From NCBI GenBank assembly GCA_902610175.1, contig CACLUR010000004.1, positions 1 to 64,000 of the forward strand: a stretch of 64,000 nucleotides of DNA. Reading direction: 5' to 3'. This document shows positions 19,735-30,383 of the stretch, piece by piece. The stretch comes from an uncultured Alphaproteobacteria bacterium (GTDB taxonomy: Bacteria > Pseudomonadota > Alphaproteobacteria > HIMB59). The notes below the pieces were generated by a model that saw nothing but the letters and a program-made list of their open reading frames with translations, did not search any database and had not been told where the DNA came from. The position numbers and the translations under genes were made by a program. Positions within the stretch are counted from its first letter, which is position 1; each line of letters begins with the position of its first letter.

Positions 19735-21767
19735 TATGCTGATTTCTCCAAAAGAGATGGAGTTGAGGTTATTTCCTCAACACATTTAGCCATAGTGACC
19801 GAATTTTTTGAAATCACATCTGACATATAAAAATTACTTATAGGATATTCTGCCTTACAATCTTCAAATTCAATATCTGGTGTAATTGATGTTGAATTTT
19901 CAACAGCAATAATTTCATGATAATCAGACAGAATTGGGTGTTTGTCAAATAACTCAGATCTTAATTGTTCAAAAGTATTTGGGATAAAATCAAAAGATAA
20001 TTCATCAGATAATTTTTTTAGTATCGACCACTCCTCTTTGGCGGATCCAATTGGATTATGGCATTTTTTTGCTTCTTGAGGTCTGCCTTCAATATTTACA
20101 AAAGTACCATTTTTCTCTGTATAAAGAGGTGTTGGCAAAACAATATCAGACACCATCGCTCCATCATCACCATGATGGCCAAAATAAACTTTAAAACAGT
20201 TATTGAATTGCTCGTTGGCAATATGTTCTGAACCAAAAGAAAGAACCAATTCAAAATTATCTTTTTTTAAATTAGAAAACGGCTCACAAAGTTTATTGGT
20301 AGTATTGCCTATAATCAATTGGCCCACTCGTGAGGCATATGGATTTAAAAAATTTAGATTATTTTTTTCTTTTGTAATAACTTTGTATTTATCAGCATAT
20401 GAAAAAATTGATTTTAAAGTTTTAATATTTTTAATTTTATTTAAAAACGCAGAGCCAATAATTATAAGAGGGTTTGTAGATTTTTTTAATGCTTTGATTA
20501 GATTTTCATTATTTAAACTTGATAAACTCTCTCCTAGATACTCTGTTTTATAGTTCAAAGATATATTTTCACCAATGTTAAATACTTTTGAGTCATTATT
20601 GTAAGCTTTAAATATCTTATGATTTATAATTGGTGTTTCTATTTTTGGGTTTGTTCCTAAAAGTATAATTAAATCTGAATATTCTATATCGTTTAAAGGT
20701 GTGTTAAAACGATAACTATCTAAGCTTTCTAGGATAGCATGATTATCAGTTCGGCACTCCACATTGTCTTTACCATAATTTGACATAAATTTTTTGATTG
20801 CATATCCGGTTTCTAAATCTACGTGCTCACCGATCAAAGCTAATGGTTTTAGAGTTTTTAATTTATCTTTTAAAACTTTTAATGACTCTTCCCAATTTGA
20901 TATTGATAATTTTTGATTTTCTTTAATGTAGGGCGTGTCTATTCTTTGTTGGTAGTAACCATCATAGTTAAATCGAACTTTATCTGATATCCACTCTTCA
21001 TTTATGTATTCATTTGTTCTTGGTGTAACTCTTAAAATCTCCTCCGCTCTACTATCGACTCTGATATTAGAACCAACACTATCGAAGATATCGATTGAGT
21101 CAGTACGTTTTAGTTCCCAAGGACGTGCTTTAAATTGATATGGCTTACTCGTAAGTGCACCTACAGGGCATAAATCAATTACATTTCCTGAAAGCTCTGA
21201 AGTGATTGATTGTTCAAGGTAAGTGGTAATTTCTGCATTCTCGCCCCTACCTAACATACCTAATTCTGGGACTCCAGCTACTTCAGTGGCAAATCTTACA
21301 CACCTAGTGCAATGGATACATCTAGTCATTATAGTGTTTACCAGAGGTCCCATATTTTTATTATCTACAGCCCTTTTATTCTCTTTATATCTGGATTTGT
21401 CGAAACCGTAGTACATGGCCTGATCCTGTAAATCGCATTCTCCACCTTGATCACATATTGGGCAATCTAAGGGGTGATTAATTAATAAAAACTCCATTAC
21501 ACCTTTTCTACCTGTATTTACTTTTTCAGAATTAGTGATTATCGACATGCCCTCCATTAGAGGCATAGTGCAGGAAGATACTAATTTTGGAGCTTTTTCT
21601 ATTTCTACTAAACACATTCTACAGTTACCAGCTATAGAGAGTTTGTCGTGATAGCAAAATCTTGGAATTTCTTCACCAGCGATTTCACAGGCTTGCATCA
21701 CAGTCAGATTTTTATCTACCTGAATTTCTTTTTGATTAACCTTAATATTTATTAGATCGTCACTCAT
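19734..21767 (-). CDS. nuoG: NADH-quinone oxidoreductase subunit G
   Basis: This 677 aa iron-sulfur subunit of the peripheral arm has an N-terminal 2Fe-2S domain ([10 protein letters not shown]), a His/Cys-rich segment [19 protein letters not shown] and a 4Fe-4S site [12 protein letters not shown] molybdopterin-oxidoreductase-like domain follows, with no cofactor expected. The C-terminal half is divergent but colinear. It overlaps nuoF by 4 bp. Confidence 0.97.
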   Translation of the reverse strand: MSDDLINIKVNQKEIQVDKNLTVMQACEIAGEEIPRFCYHDKLSIAGNCRMCLVEIEKAPKLVSSCTMPLMEGMSIITNSEKVNTGRKGVMEFLLINHPLDCPICDQGGECDLQDQAMYYGFDKSRYKENKRAVDNKNMGPLVNTIMTRCIHCTRCVRFATEVAGVPELGMLGRGENAEITTYLEQSITSELSGNVIDLCPVGALTSKPYQFKARPWELKRTDSIDIFDSVGSNIRVDSRAEEILRVTPRTNEYINEEWISDKVRFNYDGYYQQRIDTPYIKENQKLSISNWEESLKVLKDKLKTLKPLALIGEHVDLETGYAIKKFMSNYGKDNVECRTDNHAILESLDSYRFNTPLNDIEYSDLIILLGTNPKIETPIINHKIFKAYNNDSKVFNIGENISLNYKTEYLGESLSSLNNENLIKALKKSTNPLIIIGSAFLNKIKNIKTLKSIFSYADKYKVITKEKNNLNFLNPYASRVGQLIIGNTTNKLCEPFSNLKKDNFELVLSFGSEHIANEQFNNCFKVYFGHHGDDGAMVSDIVLPTPLYTEKNGTFVNIEGRPQEAKKCHNPIGSAKEEWSILKKLSDELSFDFIPNTFEQLRSELFDKHPILSDYHEIIAVENSTSITPDIEFEDCKAEYPISNFYMSDVISKNSVTMAKCVEEITSTPSLLEKSA

Positions 21768-23035
21768 GAAGCTTTTAACTTTTTATTATATTTACTTATT
21801 AACTCTGATTTAAAATTTTTAATGAGTCCTTGTATAGGCCAAGCTGCTGCATCTCCTAAAGCGCAGATAGTATGACCCTCTACTTGCTTTGTAACATTTT
21901 CTAAAAGCTCTATTTGTTCAGGAGATATCTCTCCTCTAACTAATCTCTGCATCATTCTATGCATCCAGCCTGTTCCTTCTCTACAAGGTGTACATTGACC
22001 ACAACTTTCATGTTTGTAAAAGTGAGCAAATCTCTCAATCACCTCAGCAATATCATTATTCTTGTTAACAACAATCACTCCTGCTGTACCTAAACCTGAG
22101 CCATTAGCTTTTAGATCATCAAAATTCATAAGAACTGACTCACAAATATTTTTTGGAAGCATTGGGGTACTAGAACCTCCTGGTACTATCGCCTTTAAAT
22201 TATCCCATCCTCCCTCAACTCCATCACAATGCTTTTCTACTAATTCTTTAAGTGGTATTCCCATTTCCTCTTCTATTGTGCATGGTTTATTAACGTTACC
22301 AGATATGCAAAAAATTTTTGTGCCTGTATTATTTTCAGCGCCAATTGATTTAAACCAATCTGGGCCTCTTCTTAAAATAGTTGGAACTACTGCGATTGAC
22401 TCAACATTGTTAATAGTTGTTGGCATACCATACAAACCTACACCAGCAGGAAAAGGAGGTTTTAATCTTGGTTGTCCTTTTTTTCCTTCTAAACTCTCTA
22501 AAAGAGCTGTCTCTTCTCCACATATGTAAGCACCAGCACCTCTGTGAACATAAAGATCAAAATCAAATCCGCTACCACAAGCATTTTTTCCAATAAAGCC
22601 ATGTTCATATGCCTCTTCAATTGCCTTTTCTAATTGGACATATTCGTGATGGTATTCGCCCCTAATGTATATGTAACATTTAGTGGCTTGAATTGCGTAT
22701 GAAGCTATCAAGCACCCTTCTACAAGAGTATGCGGGTCATTTCTAATAATTTCTCTATCTTTGCAAGTACCAGGTTCAGACTCATCAGCATTTACAACCA
22801 AATAATGCTGTTTACCAGTATTCTTTGGCATGAATGACCATTTAAGACCTGTAGAAAATCCAGCTCCACCTCTTCCTCTTAACTGACTGGATTTAACTAA
22901 TTCGATAATATCATTTTGATCTTTAGACAAAATTTCTTTTGTGTTTGACCAGGAGCCTCTTTTTAAAGCTCCCTCTATGAAAGGTTCTTGAAAACCATGA
23001 AGGTTTTGAAAAACTTTATCTTTTTCATTAAGCAT
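21764..23035 (-). CDS. nuoF: NADH-quinone oxidoreductase subunit F (NADH/FMN-binding)
   Basis: This is the NADH-oxidising flavoprotein of complex [17 protein letters not shown] is the FMN/NADH glycine-rich loop, [18 protein letters not shown] is characteristic, and [14 protein letters not shown] binds the N3 4Fe-4S cluster. I use the ATG at 23035 ([15 protein letters not shown]), which has a GGAG-type ribosome site and matches the family N-terminus. An earlier in-frame start at 23074 would lie deep in nuoE. The product is about 423 aa. Confidence 0.97.
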   Translation of the reverse strand: MLNEKDKVFQNLHGFQEPFIEGALKRGSWSNTKEILSKDQNDIIELVKSSQLRGRGGAGFSTGLKWSFMPKNTGKQHYLVVNADESEPGTCKDREIIRNDPHTLVEGCLIASYAIQATKCYIYIRGEYHHEYVQLEKAIEEAYEHGFIGKNACGSGFDFDLYVHRGAGAYICGEETALLESLEGKKGQPRLKPPFPAGVGLYGMPTTINNVESIAVVPTILRRGPDWFKSIGAENNTGTKIFCISGNVNKPCTIEEEMGIPLKELVEKHCDGVEGGWDNLKAIVPGGSSTPMLPKNICESVLMNFDDLKANGSGLGTAGVIVVNKNNDIAEVIERFAHFYKHESCGQCTPCREGTGWMHRMMQRLVRGEISPEQIELLENVTKQVEGHTICALGDAAAWPIQGLIKNFKSELISKYNKKLKAS

Positions 23036-23615
23036 TTTCTGAACTTCTCCTACCTTTTTGAGAGCCAATAACATTTGGTTTTCCCTCTTTAATATTGTTT
23101 ATAATTTTTTTTGTAGACTCTTCATCTAAATCCTCAAAGAAGTCATTATTGATTTGTATCATAGGTCCATTTGAGCAAGCACCAAGACACTCCACTTCAA
23201 CAACTGTAAATTTATTATCATCACTGGTATCATTAATTTCACATTTTGTTTCTTTACAAATAGTTTTCGTAATCTTATTTGAACCTCTAAGCCAACAAGG
23301 AGAGGTTCTACAAATCTGAACAAGATTTTCTCCAACAGGTCTTGTATTGTACATTGAATAAAATGAGGCCACTTCTGTGACTCTTATTTTAGGCATATTT
23401 AAAGTTTCAGCGATTGTTTCTATACATTCGATACTTATCCAATTATTGTTTTGCTCTTGAGCCAAATAGAGAAGAGGCATAACTGCGCTTTGTTCTCTGC
23501 CTTTAGGGTATTTAGAAATTATATTTTTGATTGATCTTAGATTATCTTTTGACCAAGAAAATTTTTCACCTGATCTAGAAAAATTATTTGATAAACCCGG
23601 ATGATTACCGCTCAT
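23028..23615 (-). CDS. nuoE: NADH-quinone oxidoreductase subunit E
   Basis: This 195 aa thioredoxin-like subunit binds the off-path 2Fe-2S cluster N1a. Ligand cysteines lie in [11 protein letters not shown] and [16 protein letters not shown]. The first Cys spacing is C-x4-C and the second C-x3-C, as in the family. The start overlaps the nuoD stop by 4 bp and the end overlaps nuoF by 8 bp. Confidence 0.97.
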   Translation of the reverse strand: MSGNHPGLSNNFSRSGEKFSWSKDNLRSIKNIISKYPKGREQSAVMPLLYLAQEQNNNWISIECIETIAETLNMPKIRVTEVASFYSMYNTRPVGENLVQICRTSPCWLRGSNKITKTICKETKCEINDTSDDNKFTVVEVECLGACSNGPMIQINNDFFEDLDEESTKKIINNIKEGKPNVIGSQKGRRSSENA

Positions 23616-24787
23616 CTGTCTACCTCTCCAAATACTATATCTAGGCTTCCTAAAATTGATGGTACGTCAGCTAGTTGGTGGCCCTTTGATAAAAAATGTA
23701 GTGCCTGTAAATGGACAAAGCCTGGTGCTCTCAACTTGCATCGATATGGTTTGGAACTTCCATCTGAAACTAATACAACACCAAATTCTCCTTTTGGTGC
23801 CTCTACACTTTTGTATGTGATACCTTCAGGGACCCTATAACCCTCGGTAAATAATTTAAAATGATGGATTATAGCTTCCATTGAATTTTTCATTTCTGAT
23901 CTCTTAGGTGGAGTAATTTTATTATTCTCAACCATTACGGGTCCTTCTGGAATATTTTCAATACATTGTAAGATAATTTTAACTGACTCTCTCATCTCTT
24001 CCATTCTCACCAAATATCTATCATATGTGTCACCTGTTTTTCCAACTGGTATGTCGAAATCTAAATCCTCATAAACATCATAGGGTTGAGATTTTCTTAA
24101 ATCCCAAGCTACGCCACTAGCACGAAGAACAGGTCCACTGCAACTTAGTCTTATTGCATCATCCTTTTTTAAAATACCTATATCAACAGATCGTTGTTTG
24201 AATATTCTATTCTCAGTAAGTAGTTCTTCGAGCGTATCTATAAATTTAGGAAAATTAGTAAAATACTTTTTCATTTTTTCTAATAAATTTTCAGGTAAGT
24301 CTTGATGAACTCCACCAGGTCGAAAATAAGCTGCATGAAATCTTGCACCAGACACAGCTTCATGGAACTCCAACATTTTTTCTCTTTCTTCAAAAGCCCA
24401 CAGCATTGGAGTAGCAGCACCTATATCCATAGCAAATGCTGGTATATTTAGTAAATGATTTAATATCCTAGTAACTTCTGCAAACATAACTCTGATGTAT
24501 TGAGCTCGTTTAGGAGCTTCAATATTTAATAAATTCTCAACAGCTAAAGCGAAAGCATGTTCTTGACACATTGGTGAGACATAATCTAAACGATCAAAGT
24601 ATGGAATAGCTTGGGTATAAGTTTTCTGTTCAATTAATTTTTCAGTTCCTCTATGCAAAAGTCCAATGTGGGGTTCAGCTTTATTAACTACCTCTCCTTC
24701 TAATTGTACAAGAAGTCTTAAAACACCATGAGCGGCAGGATGTTGGGGTCCAAAGTTAAGAGTTACAGGTTTAAAATTCTCTGACAT
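23612..24787 (-). CDS. nuoD: NADH-quinone oxidoreductase subunit D
   Basis: This 391 aa, 49-kDa-type subunit forms the quinone site with Nuo[16 protein letters not shown] carries the quinone-contacting His; [10 protein letters not shown] and [15 protein letters not shown] follow, all NuoD signatures. The C-terminus ends in IVFGEVDR as in alphaproteobacterial NuoD. It is separate from NuoC (not fused as in E. coli) and shares its start base with the nuoC end. Confidence 0.98.
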   Translation of the reverse strand: MSENFKPVTLNFGPQHPAAHGVLRLLVQLEGEVVNKAEPHIGLLHRGTEKLIEQKTYTQAIPYFDRLDYVSPMCQEHAFALAVENLLNIEAPKRAQYIRVMFAEVTRILNHLLNIPAFAMDIGAATPMLWAFEEREKMLEFHEAVSGARFHAAYFRPGGVHQDLPENLLEKMKKYFTNFPKFIDTLEELLTENRIFKQRSVDIGILKKDDAIRLSCSGPVLRASGVAWDLRKSQPYDVYEDLDFDIPVGKTGDTYDRYLVRMEEMRESVKIILQCIENIPEGPVMVENNKITPPKRSEMKNSMEAIIHHFKLFTEGYRVPEGITYKSVEAPKGEFGVVLVSDGSSKPYRCKLRAPGFVHLQALHFLSKGHQLADVPSILGSLDIVFGEVDR

Positions 24788-25383
24788 TATTTTTTTTCAA
24801 GCTCCTCTTTAATTGTTTCTTTCATTCCCTCCCAAGGACTTTCATTGTCAAAATCTCTAAATTCCTGTTTTAATGTTACAGGTTCATAAACAACTTTTTT
24901 TAAGTTTTCATCATAACGAACCTCTTCATAACCCGTCAGAGGAAAATCTTTTCTGAGCGGGTGACCTTGAAAATTATAATCATTCATTATTCTTTGAAGA
25001 TTTGGGTGATTAACAAAGTTTATGCCAAAAAGATCGTAACATTCTCTTTCAAACCAATCGGCAGACTCAAAAATTTGAGTTATTGAATTGATATCTAAAT
25101 TATCTTCAGAAATGTTAGTGAAAATAAATAATCTTTTGTTGAATTTTAAACTTAGAAAAGAGTAGATAAGAGTAAATCGTTCATTTGAATAACTTGATTT
25201 GGATAGCATATTATCTGTTACGGTAATATCAATTAACTGGTCATAGAGTAGATCTTCGTCCTCTTTAATTTTTTGTGTTACTTCTAGTACGGAGTCTTTG
25301 TTAACTAAAATATTGTCTATTCCAGATTTTATTGGAAAATGGAAGTTACCAACTGAATATTTCTGTAAAATATTTGGAGACAA
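24787..25383 (-). CDS. nuoC: NADH-quinone oxidoreductase subunit C
   Basis: This 198 aa, 30-kDa-type subunit of the peripheral arm contains the signature [18 protein letters not shown] followed by [19 protein letters not shown]. Its N-terminal half is divergent, as is common. It follows nuoB with a 5 bp gap. No cofactor is bound; it stabilises the NuoB-NuoD interface. Confidence 0.97.
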   Translation of the reverse strand: MSPNILQKYSVGNFHFPIKSGIDNILVNKDSVLEVTQKIKEDEDLLYDQLIDITVTDNMLSKSSYSNERFTLIYSFLSLKFNKRLFIFTNISEDNLDINSITQIFESADWFERECYDLFGINFVNHPNLQRIMNDYNFQGHPLRKDFPLTGYEEVRYDENLKKVVYEPVTLKQEFRDFDNESPWEGMKETIKEELEKK

Positions 25384-25388
25384 GAAAT

Positions 25389-25919
25389 TTACCTATAAAT
25401 CTTCTTTTTCTTTTTAATTTTATCTTGAAGTTGCATAATGCCGTACAAAAGAGCTTCTGCTGTAGGTGGACAACCAGGGACATAAATATCAACAGGCACA
25501 ATCCTATCGCATCCTCGAACAACAGAGTAAGAGTAGTGATAATATCCTCCTCCATTAGCGCAAGAGCCCATAGAGATTACCCATCTTGGTTCAGGCATTT
25601 GATCGTAAACTTTTCTCAAAGCAGAAGCCATTTTGTTTGTAAGAGTTCCCGCAACAATCATTACATCAGATTGTCTTGGAGAACCTCTTGGAATTACACC
25701 TAAACGATCTAGATCGTATCTACTCATATAGGAGTGCATCATCTCAACACCACAACACGCTAAACCGAAAGTCATAGGCCATAAAGATCCTGACCTCGCC
25801 CAATTAATTAAATTTTCAAATGAAGCTGTTACAAAACCTTTTTTTTCAAATAACTCATCAATATTTAATGATTTGTCTTTTTCTAATATTACTCCCAATC
25901 TAGTGCTCCATTTTTCCAT
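25389..25919 (-). CDS. nuoB: NADH-quinone oxidoreductase subunit B (cluster N2)
   Basis: This 176 aa subunit holds the last cluster, N2. The tandem cysteines are in [19 protein letters not shown], and the other two ligands are in [17 protein letters not shown] and [14 protein letters not shown]. The ATG at 25919 overlaps the 3' end of nuoA by 31 bp. The C-terminus ends in a lysine run ([10 protein letters not shown]). Confidence 0.98.
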   Translation of the reverse strand: MEKWSTRLGVILEKDKSLNIDELFEKKGFVTASFENLINWARSGSLWPMTFGLACCGVEMMHSYMSRYDLDRLGVIPRGSPRQSDVMIVAGTLTNKMASALRKVYDQMPEPRWVISMGSCANGGGYYHYSYSVVRGCDRIVPVDIYVPGCPPTAEALLYGIMQLQDKIKKKKKIYR

Positions 25920-26248
25920 TCATATACAAATCCTACTGTGAGAATAAATAAAAAAAACATCATTGAATAAAAACCAAGAGCTCCAATATTGCTAAGACTC
26001 ACGGCCCAAGGAAATAAAAACGCAATTTCTAAATCAAATATAATAAATAGTATTGATACTAAATAAAACTTAACATCAAATTTTGATCGTGCGTCGTCAA
26101 ATGCCTCAAAACCACATTCATATGCAGATAGTTTTTCAGTATCAGGTGAACTAGGTGATAATATTTTTGAGAGCAAATACATAGCGATTGCCATTCCTGC
26201 CCCAATAACAATAAATATCAATATGAAAATATAATCTAGGTTATACAT
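25889..26248 (-). CDS. nuoA: NADH-quinone oxidoreductase subunit A
   Basis: This 119 aa, three-helix membrane subunit contributes to the quinone channel. [20 protein letters not shown] is the conserved loop carrying the redox-switch Cys, and [21 protein letters not shown] is the second helix with its Glu/Asp pair (FDLE). It is the first gene of the 14-gene nuo cluster and is preceded by a -10-like TATAAT and a short palindrome. Confidence 0.98.
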   Translation of the reverse strand: MYNLDYIFILIFIVIGAGMAIAMYLLSKILSPSSPDTEKLSAYECGFEAFDDARSKFDVKFYLVSILFIIFDLEIAFLFPWAVSLSNIGALGFYSMMFFLFILTVGFVYEWKNGALDWE

Positions 26249-26262
26249 TAAAAGTTTTGATT

Positions 26263-26284
26263 TTCCGTAACGGAATACATTATA
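26263..26284 (-). promoter_or_regulatory. Candidate nuo operon promoter -10 and palindromic operator
   Basis: Reading toward nuoA, a perfect TATAAT lies at 26284-26279. Four bases further on is the 13-bp palindrome TTCCGTAACGGAA (26275-26263), with perfect 6-bp arms and a 1-base centre, about 15 bp before the nuoA ATG. The -35 region is weak, so an activator may be needed. The palindrome lies just downstream of the -10, where a repressor could block transcription or RNA structure could form. Function is inferred from position only. Confidence 0.45.
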
Positions 26285-26375
26285 AGTAACAATATGTATT
26301 TAGTGACGATAAAAATGACGCATTAGTCTTACACATAATTTTTATATATTTGAGTGTAAAAAGTAAAAATAATTT

Positions 26376-27404
26376 TTATCCTTCAGAGTAATAAGCAACT
26401 CTGTCTTCAGTAAAGATAGGAAATGATTCATTTATTTTTTGTTTTTTTAAATTACTACAATAATAGCCAATATTTTTGATTAAAAGGTCCTCACATTCAG
26501 TTCCAAAGTGGATTTCATCAGCATAAATAGATTGATAAGAGCCATCTAATCTTGAACCATAAATACCAAATTTAAAATTTGCCAAATTATCTGAGTTTTT
26601 TACACCTTTTTGATCTTTCCAAAGTGTTTGGTTTTTTCTGTAATGCAATAACTTTCCATTTAACCAAATTTTATGAAAAGCTTTGGAAATATCCTTTTTA
26701 TTAAAATTAATATTGAAGACTAAATCATACCATTTATTTCTTTGTAAATTTTTAGCAGAGATTATTTGGTACCAATCATGCCTAGCTTCACAAAAAATTC
26801 TTTTATCAGTATCTTCTGGCCCCCCAGCACCGGGTGAGCAATCATCATTCCCTCCTTCGATAATAATTACTCCTTCACTAGACTCATGTCTCCAAAGCAA
26901 ACCTCTCTTCTTATCTATCTGAAGCATAAACATAGGACCAAAAAAACTCTCTGTACTATGAAATTGCAATATTGATTTATTCATAGCGCTATCATTATAT
27001 AGTTCATAATTTTCAGTGATTAAAAAAGAATAAGATAACCATATTTCTCCTTGAAAACCATAATCGGTTCCTACCTCTACTCTTTTTTGTTTTTCACCAT
27101 TTGGTCGTGAGCAATCCTTTGATTTGTTATAACACTCATCTCCTGGTGCTTGGATAAAAAAAGCAGTATCTCCATATCTTGTTTTCTCTTTCTGGAGTTG
27201 AAAAAGTACCAAGTTTTTTTTTCTTTGATATTTTTTTATTTCTTCTTTTGAACTAGAATTCCAACCTGGATCAATTTTAAAACCTTTAATTGTCGTATCG
27301 CCAAAACTCATACCAAGAGTCTTTAATCCATAAACATCTTTTGATTTATAAGATGAGCATGAAAATAAAGAAAAAATTAAAAAAAATAAAATAAAAGTTT
27401 TTAA
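26376..27404 (-). CDS. Putative lipoprotein with polysaccharide-lyase-like (heparin lyase I type) fold; start codon unclear
   Basis: This protein is about 343 aa. It opens with LKTFILFFLIFSLFSCSS, a lipoprotein signal with lipobox Cys at residue 16 if translation begins at 27404. That first codon is TTA, which is not a normal start. The next in-frame ATG is downstream of the signal, and the upstream frame runs into tRNA-Asp. Mid-protein elements IWLSYSFLI, ILQFHSTE, NKWYDLVFNINFN, HKIWLNGKLL and NFKFGIYG resemble the PF14099-type polysaccharide lyase jelly roll. A surface or periplasmic glycan-binding or glycan-cleaving role is likely but unproven. The family call is by eye. Confidence 0.6.
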   Translation of the reverse strand, partial: LKTFILFFLIFSLFSCSSYKSKDVYGLKTLGMSFGDTTIKGFKIDPGWNSSSKEEIKKYQRKKNLVLFQLQKEKTRYGDTAFFIQAPGDECYNKSKDCSRPNGEKQKRVEVGTDYGFQGEIWLSYSFLITENYELYNDSAMNKSILQFHSTESFFGPMFMLQIDKKRGLLWRHESSEGVIIIEGGNDDCSPGAGGPEDTDKRIFCEARHDWYQIISAKNLQRNKWYDLVFNINFNKKDISKAFHKIWLNGKLLHYRKNQTLWKDQKGVKNSDNLANFKFGIYGSRLDGSYQSIYADEIHFGTECEDLLIKNIGYYCSNLKKQKINESFPIFTEDRVAYYSEG

Positions 27405-27405
27405 G

Positions 27406-27483
27406 TGGCGGGAGCGACGGGACTCGAACCCGCGACCTCCTGCGTGACAGGCAGGCGTTCTAACCAAACTGAACTACACCCCC
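27406..27483 (-). tRNA. tRNA-Asp (anticodon GTC)
   Basis: On the minus strand the gene runs from GGGGGTG (27483) to an encoded CCA (27408-27406). The acceptor pairs GGGGGTG with CGCTCCC, including two G-U pairs. The anticodon arm is CCTGC-CTGTCAC-GCAGG with GTC in the loop, and the T arm is GCGGG-TTCGAGT-CCCGT. The discriminator base is G, as expected for tRNA-Asp. It is 13 bp from tRNA-Val and immediately followed by the lipoprotein gene. Confidence 0.96.
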
Positions 27484-27496
27484 GACAATTGTCGAA

Positions 27497-27572
27497 TGGT
27501 GGGCGATGACGGACTCGAACCGCCGACCCTCTCGGTGTAAACGAGATGCTCTACCAACTGAGCTAATCGCCC
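27497..27572 (-). tRNA. tRNA-Val (anticodon TAC)
   Basis: The sequence runs from GGGCGAT (27572) to an encoded CCA (27499-27497). The D arm region is TAGCTCAGTTGGTAGAGCA, the anticodon stem is CTCGT/ACGAG with loop TTTACAC giving TAC, and the T arm is GGCGG-TTCGAGT-CCGTC. The acceptor GGGCGAT pairs with ATCGCCC. It lies 18 bp downstream of the hupB stop. Confidence 0.96.
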
Positions 27573-27590
27573 TATCTAATTTGCAAAAAA

Positions 27591-27872
27591 TTAGACTGTG
27601 GACTTTATTAGTTCTTTTAACTGTTTTCCAGCAAGAAATTTTGGCTTTTTTGATGCAGGAATTTGGATTGACTCTCCCGTTCTTGGGTTTCTTCCAGTCT
27701 TAGCTTTTGTGTTAGCTACCTTAAAAGTACCAAAACCGGCAATCTTAACATCCCCTCCTGCTTTCAAAGTAGATGTGATAATATCAAATAAACTTTCTAC
27801 AGCCTTAGTTGCATCTGATTTTCCAACACCATTTTTCGTACTATATTCAGCAATGAGTTCATTTTTGTTCAT
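27591..27872 (-). CDS. hupB: HU-family DNA-binding protein
   Basis: This 93 aa nucleoid protein has the HU fold: an N-terminal helical dimerisation region (MNKNELIAEYSTKNGVGKSD), then GFGTFKVANTKAKTGRNPRT and GESIQIPASKKPKF, the DNA-embracing beta arm with its conserved Arg-Asn-Pro. A strong ribosome site (AAGGAGG) precedes the ATG. It lies downstream of lon, the classical position for hupB. Confidence 0.97.
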   Translation of the reverse strand: MNKNELIAEYSTKNGVGKSDATKAVESLFDIITSTLKAGGDVKIAGFGTFKVANTKAKTGRNPRTGESIQIPASKKPKFLAGKQLKELIKSTV

Positions 27873-27942
27873 ACCGAACCTCCTTAGTGATTCTATTAGT
27901 TAATTGTAGTAAGAAAAAGGTAAGAAAATCAACAACAATATA

Positions 27943-30360
27943 CTAGTTGACGAATGTTTTTTCTTGATTTTGCTGGTTTTTTGGCTTCATAGACTCTGTA
28001 ACTAAGTGTCTCCAATCCAATTTTTTGTTGATTTTACTAATTTTTCCATCGAGAGCTAAGTCCAATACCTCTTTTGCAAACTCGACTTTCTTAATTATCA
28101 ACTTGTTTTGAATGTCTTTTTGGATTTCAATTAAGTCCTTTTCGTTTTCTTTTGGGATTATAACAGTTTTAATACCGTACCTTATCGCAGCCAATAATTT
28201 CTCTTTTAATCCCCCAATTGGAAGAACTCTTCCTTTTAATGTAATTTCCCCAGTCATAGCAATTTCTCTTTTAATTTTAATATCAGTAAGAGATGAAATT
28301 AATGAAGTAAATATTGTAATACCAGCACTTGGGCCATCTTTAGGTATAGCTCCTTCGGGTACGTGTAAATGAATATCTATTTTATCGAAAACCTTTGGAT
28401 TTACTCCAAACTCAACGGAATTAGATTTTATGTAACCTAAAGCAGCAGTAATAGACTCTTTCATCACATCACCAAGTTTACCTGTTGCATTAATCATTCC
28501 CTTACCTGAAGATAAATTAACTTCAATATTTAAGATATCTCCACCAACCTGAGTCCATGCAAGCCCGTTGGTGATGCCCACTAAATTTTTCTTTTCTAAA
28601 ACACTATCCTTGAATTTTTCCGGACCTAAAAAATTTTTTATAGCCTTGTCATCGAAAACAAATGGCTTTTTTGATCTTGATTTGTTTTTTTCTAATTGGA
28701 ATACAAGTTTTCTAAAAAGTTTATCAAAAACTTTTTCAAGCCCTCTAACACCTGACTCTCTGGTATAGTGTCTTACAATTTTAGTAATTGAACTTTTATC
28801 AAGTTTAAATTCATTACTTTTTAAAATATTCTTGTTCATTTTTCTTGGAATTAAATATTTTTTTGCAATTTCAACTTTTTCTTTTTCTGTATATCCAGAT
28901 ACTTCAATGACTTCTAATCTGTCAAGTAATGGACCAGGTATGTTGTAAGTATTACCAGTGCAAATGAACATCACATTTGATAAATCATAATCAACCTCAA
29001 GATAATGGTCATTAAACTGGTTATTTTGCTCTGGATCTAGCACTTCTAACAATGCAGAGGATGGATCCCCTCTCCAGTCACTACCTACTTTGTCAATTTC
29101 ATCTAATAAAATAATCGGATTAGATGTTTTTGTTTTCTTCATAGCCTGAATAAATCGACCAGGCATTGAGCCAATATATGTTCTTCTGTGTCCTCTAATT
29201 TCAGCTTCATCCCTAATTCCACCAAGAGAAATTTTAGCAAATTCTCTACCAGTAGCTCTCGCAATGGATTTACCTAATGAAGTCTTACCTACGCCTGGAG
29301 GTCCTACAAAACAAAGTATTGTACCAGATGCTTTCTTTGATCTTTTTTTGACTGCTAAAAATTCAAGTATTCTCTCTTTTACTTTTTCGAGACCATAGTG
29401 GTCGTCATTTAATATTTTTTCAGAACCTTTTATGTCTATGACTTCTTTTGAGAATTTTTCCCATGGTATATCTAATATCCATTCTAGGTAATTGCGAATA
29501 ACTGATGCTTCTGCAGACATAGGGCTCATAGATTTTAATTTTTTAAATTCATTTAAAGCTTTTTCTTTTGCCTCTTTTGATAATTTTACCTCATTAATTT
29601 TTTTCTCTATTTCAGAATATTCGTTAGAACCATCTTCACCATCACCAAGTTCTTTCTGAATGGCTTTCATTTGCTCATTTAAGTAGTACTCTCTTTGAGT
29701 TTTTTCCATTTGTCTTTTTACTCTATTTTTTATTTTTTTCTCAAGAGCAGAAAAGTTAAGTTCTTTTGAAAAGAAATTCAGTAAGTTTTGAATTTTTTTA
29801 TTAATATCAATAATTTCTAAATTTTTTTGTTTATCATCAATTCCTATGTTTAGGTTGTAATAAATATTATCAATGAACTGATAAGGATCTTCAATGTTTA
29901 AAAGTCCTTCAAGGATGTCATTATTATTTCCTATATTTTGTATATAATTTTGAAATTCATTTTTCAAAACTCTTAAAGAAGCTTTTAATTCAACTGAATT
30001 TTTTTTGTTAATTACCACTGGTTCAATTTTAGCTGTGAGGAAGTTATTACTTGCCTTAACAGCAGACTTTATCTTTACGATTTCTAAACCCTCAGTAAGA
30101 ACTTTATATGTATTGTCAGGTAACTTAAGAAACTGAATAATTTTTGATTTTACTCCGTAGGAATAAACATCGTTAACTTGGGGATCATCTGTCGTTGGTT
30201 CTTTTTGCGTAAATAAATAGATAATCTTGTTGTTATTATTCATAGCAAAATTAATTGCATCAATAGATTTGGCTCGGCCAACAAATAAAGGTGAGGTTAT
30301 AGAGGGATAAACAACTAAGTCCCTTAAAGGTAAAATAGGTCCAATGATTTGATTTTCCAT
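27943..30360 (-). CDS. lon: ATP-dependent protease Lon
   Basis: This 805 aa cytoplasmic protease has an N-terminal substrate-binding domain (aa 1-200), a coiled-coil region (about 200-260), and an AAA+ module with Walker A GPPGVGKTS and Walker B IILLDEIDKVG. The C-terminal protease has catalytic Ser in PKDGPSAGIT and Lys in PIGGLKEKLLAA. Length is typical. It degrades misfolded and regulatory proteins. The order clpX-lon-hupB is conserved. Confidence 0.98.
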   Translation of the reverse strand: MENQIIGPILPLRDLVVYPSITSPLFVGRAKSIDAINFAMNNNNKIIYLFTQKEPTTDDPQVNDVYSYGVKSKIIQFLKLPDNTYKVLTEGLEIVKIKSAVKASNNFLTAKIEPVVINKKNSVELKASLRVLKNEFQNYIQNIGNNNDILEGLLNIEDPYQFIDNIYYNLNIGIDDKQKNLEIIDINKKIQNLLNFFSKELNFSALEKKIKNRVKRQMEKTQREYYLNEQMKAIQKELGDGEDGSNEYSEIEKKINEVKLSKEAKEKALNEFKKLKSMSPMSAEASVIRNYLEWILDIPWEKFSKEVIDIKGSEKILNDDHYGLEKVKERILEFLAVKKRSKKASGTILCFVGPPGVGKTSLGKSIARATGREFAKISLGGIRDEAEIRGHRRTYIGSMPGRFIQAMKKTKTSNPIILLDEIDKVGSDWRGDPSSALLEVLDPEQNNQFNDHYLEVDYDLSNVMFICTGNTYNIPGPLLDRLEVIEVSGYTEKEKVEIAKKYLIPRKMNKNILKSNEFKLDKSSITKIVRHYTRESGVRGLEKVFDKLFRKLVFQLEKNKSRSKKPFVFDDKAIKNFLGPEKFKDSVLEKKNLVGITNGLAWTQVGGDILNIEVNLSSGKGMINATGKLGDVMKESITAALGYIKSNSVEFGVNPKVFDKIDIHLHVPEGAIPKDGPSAGITIFTSLISSLTDIKIKREIAMTGEITLKGRVLPIGGLKEKLLAAIRYGIKTVIIPKENEKDLIEIQKDIQNKLIIKKVEFAKEVLDLALDGKISKINKKLDWRHLVTESMKPKNQQNQEKTFVN

Positions 30361-30383
30361 ACTATTAAGATAGTGAGGAATTT

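Noticed and set aside
22062-22529. 155-codon open frame antisense to nuoF
   Set aside because: The opposite strand encodes a conserved NuoF with its FMN and cluster motifs; the antisense product has no recognisable features.
27405-27467. N-terminal extension of the lipoprotein reading frame
   Set aside because: This stretch is the tRNA-Asp gene read as protein; a tRNA gene explains it fully.
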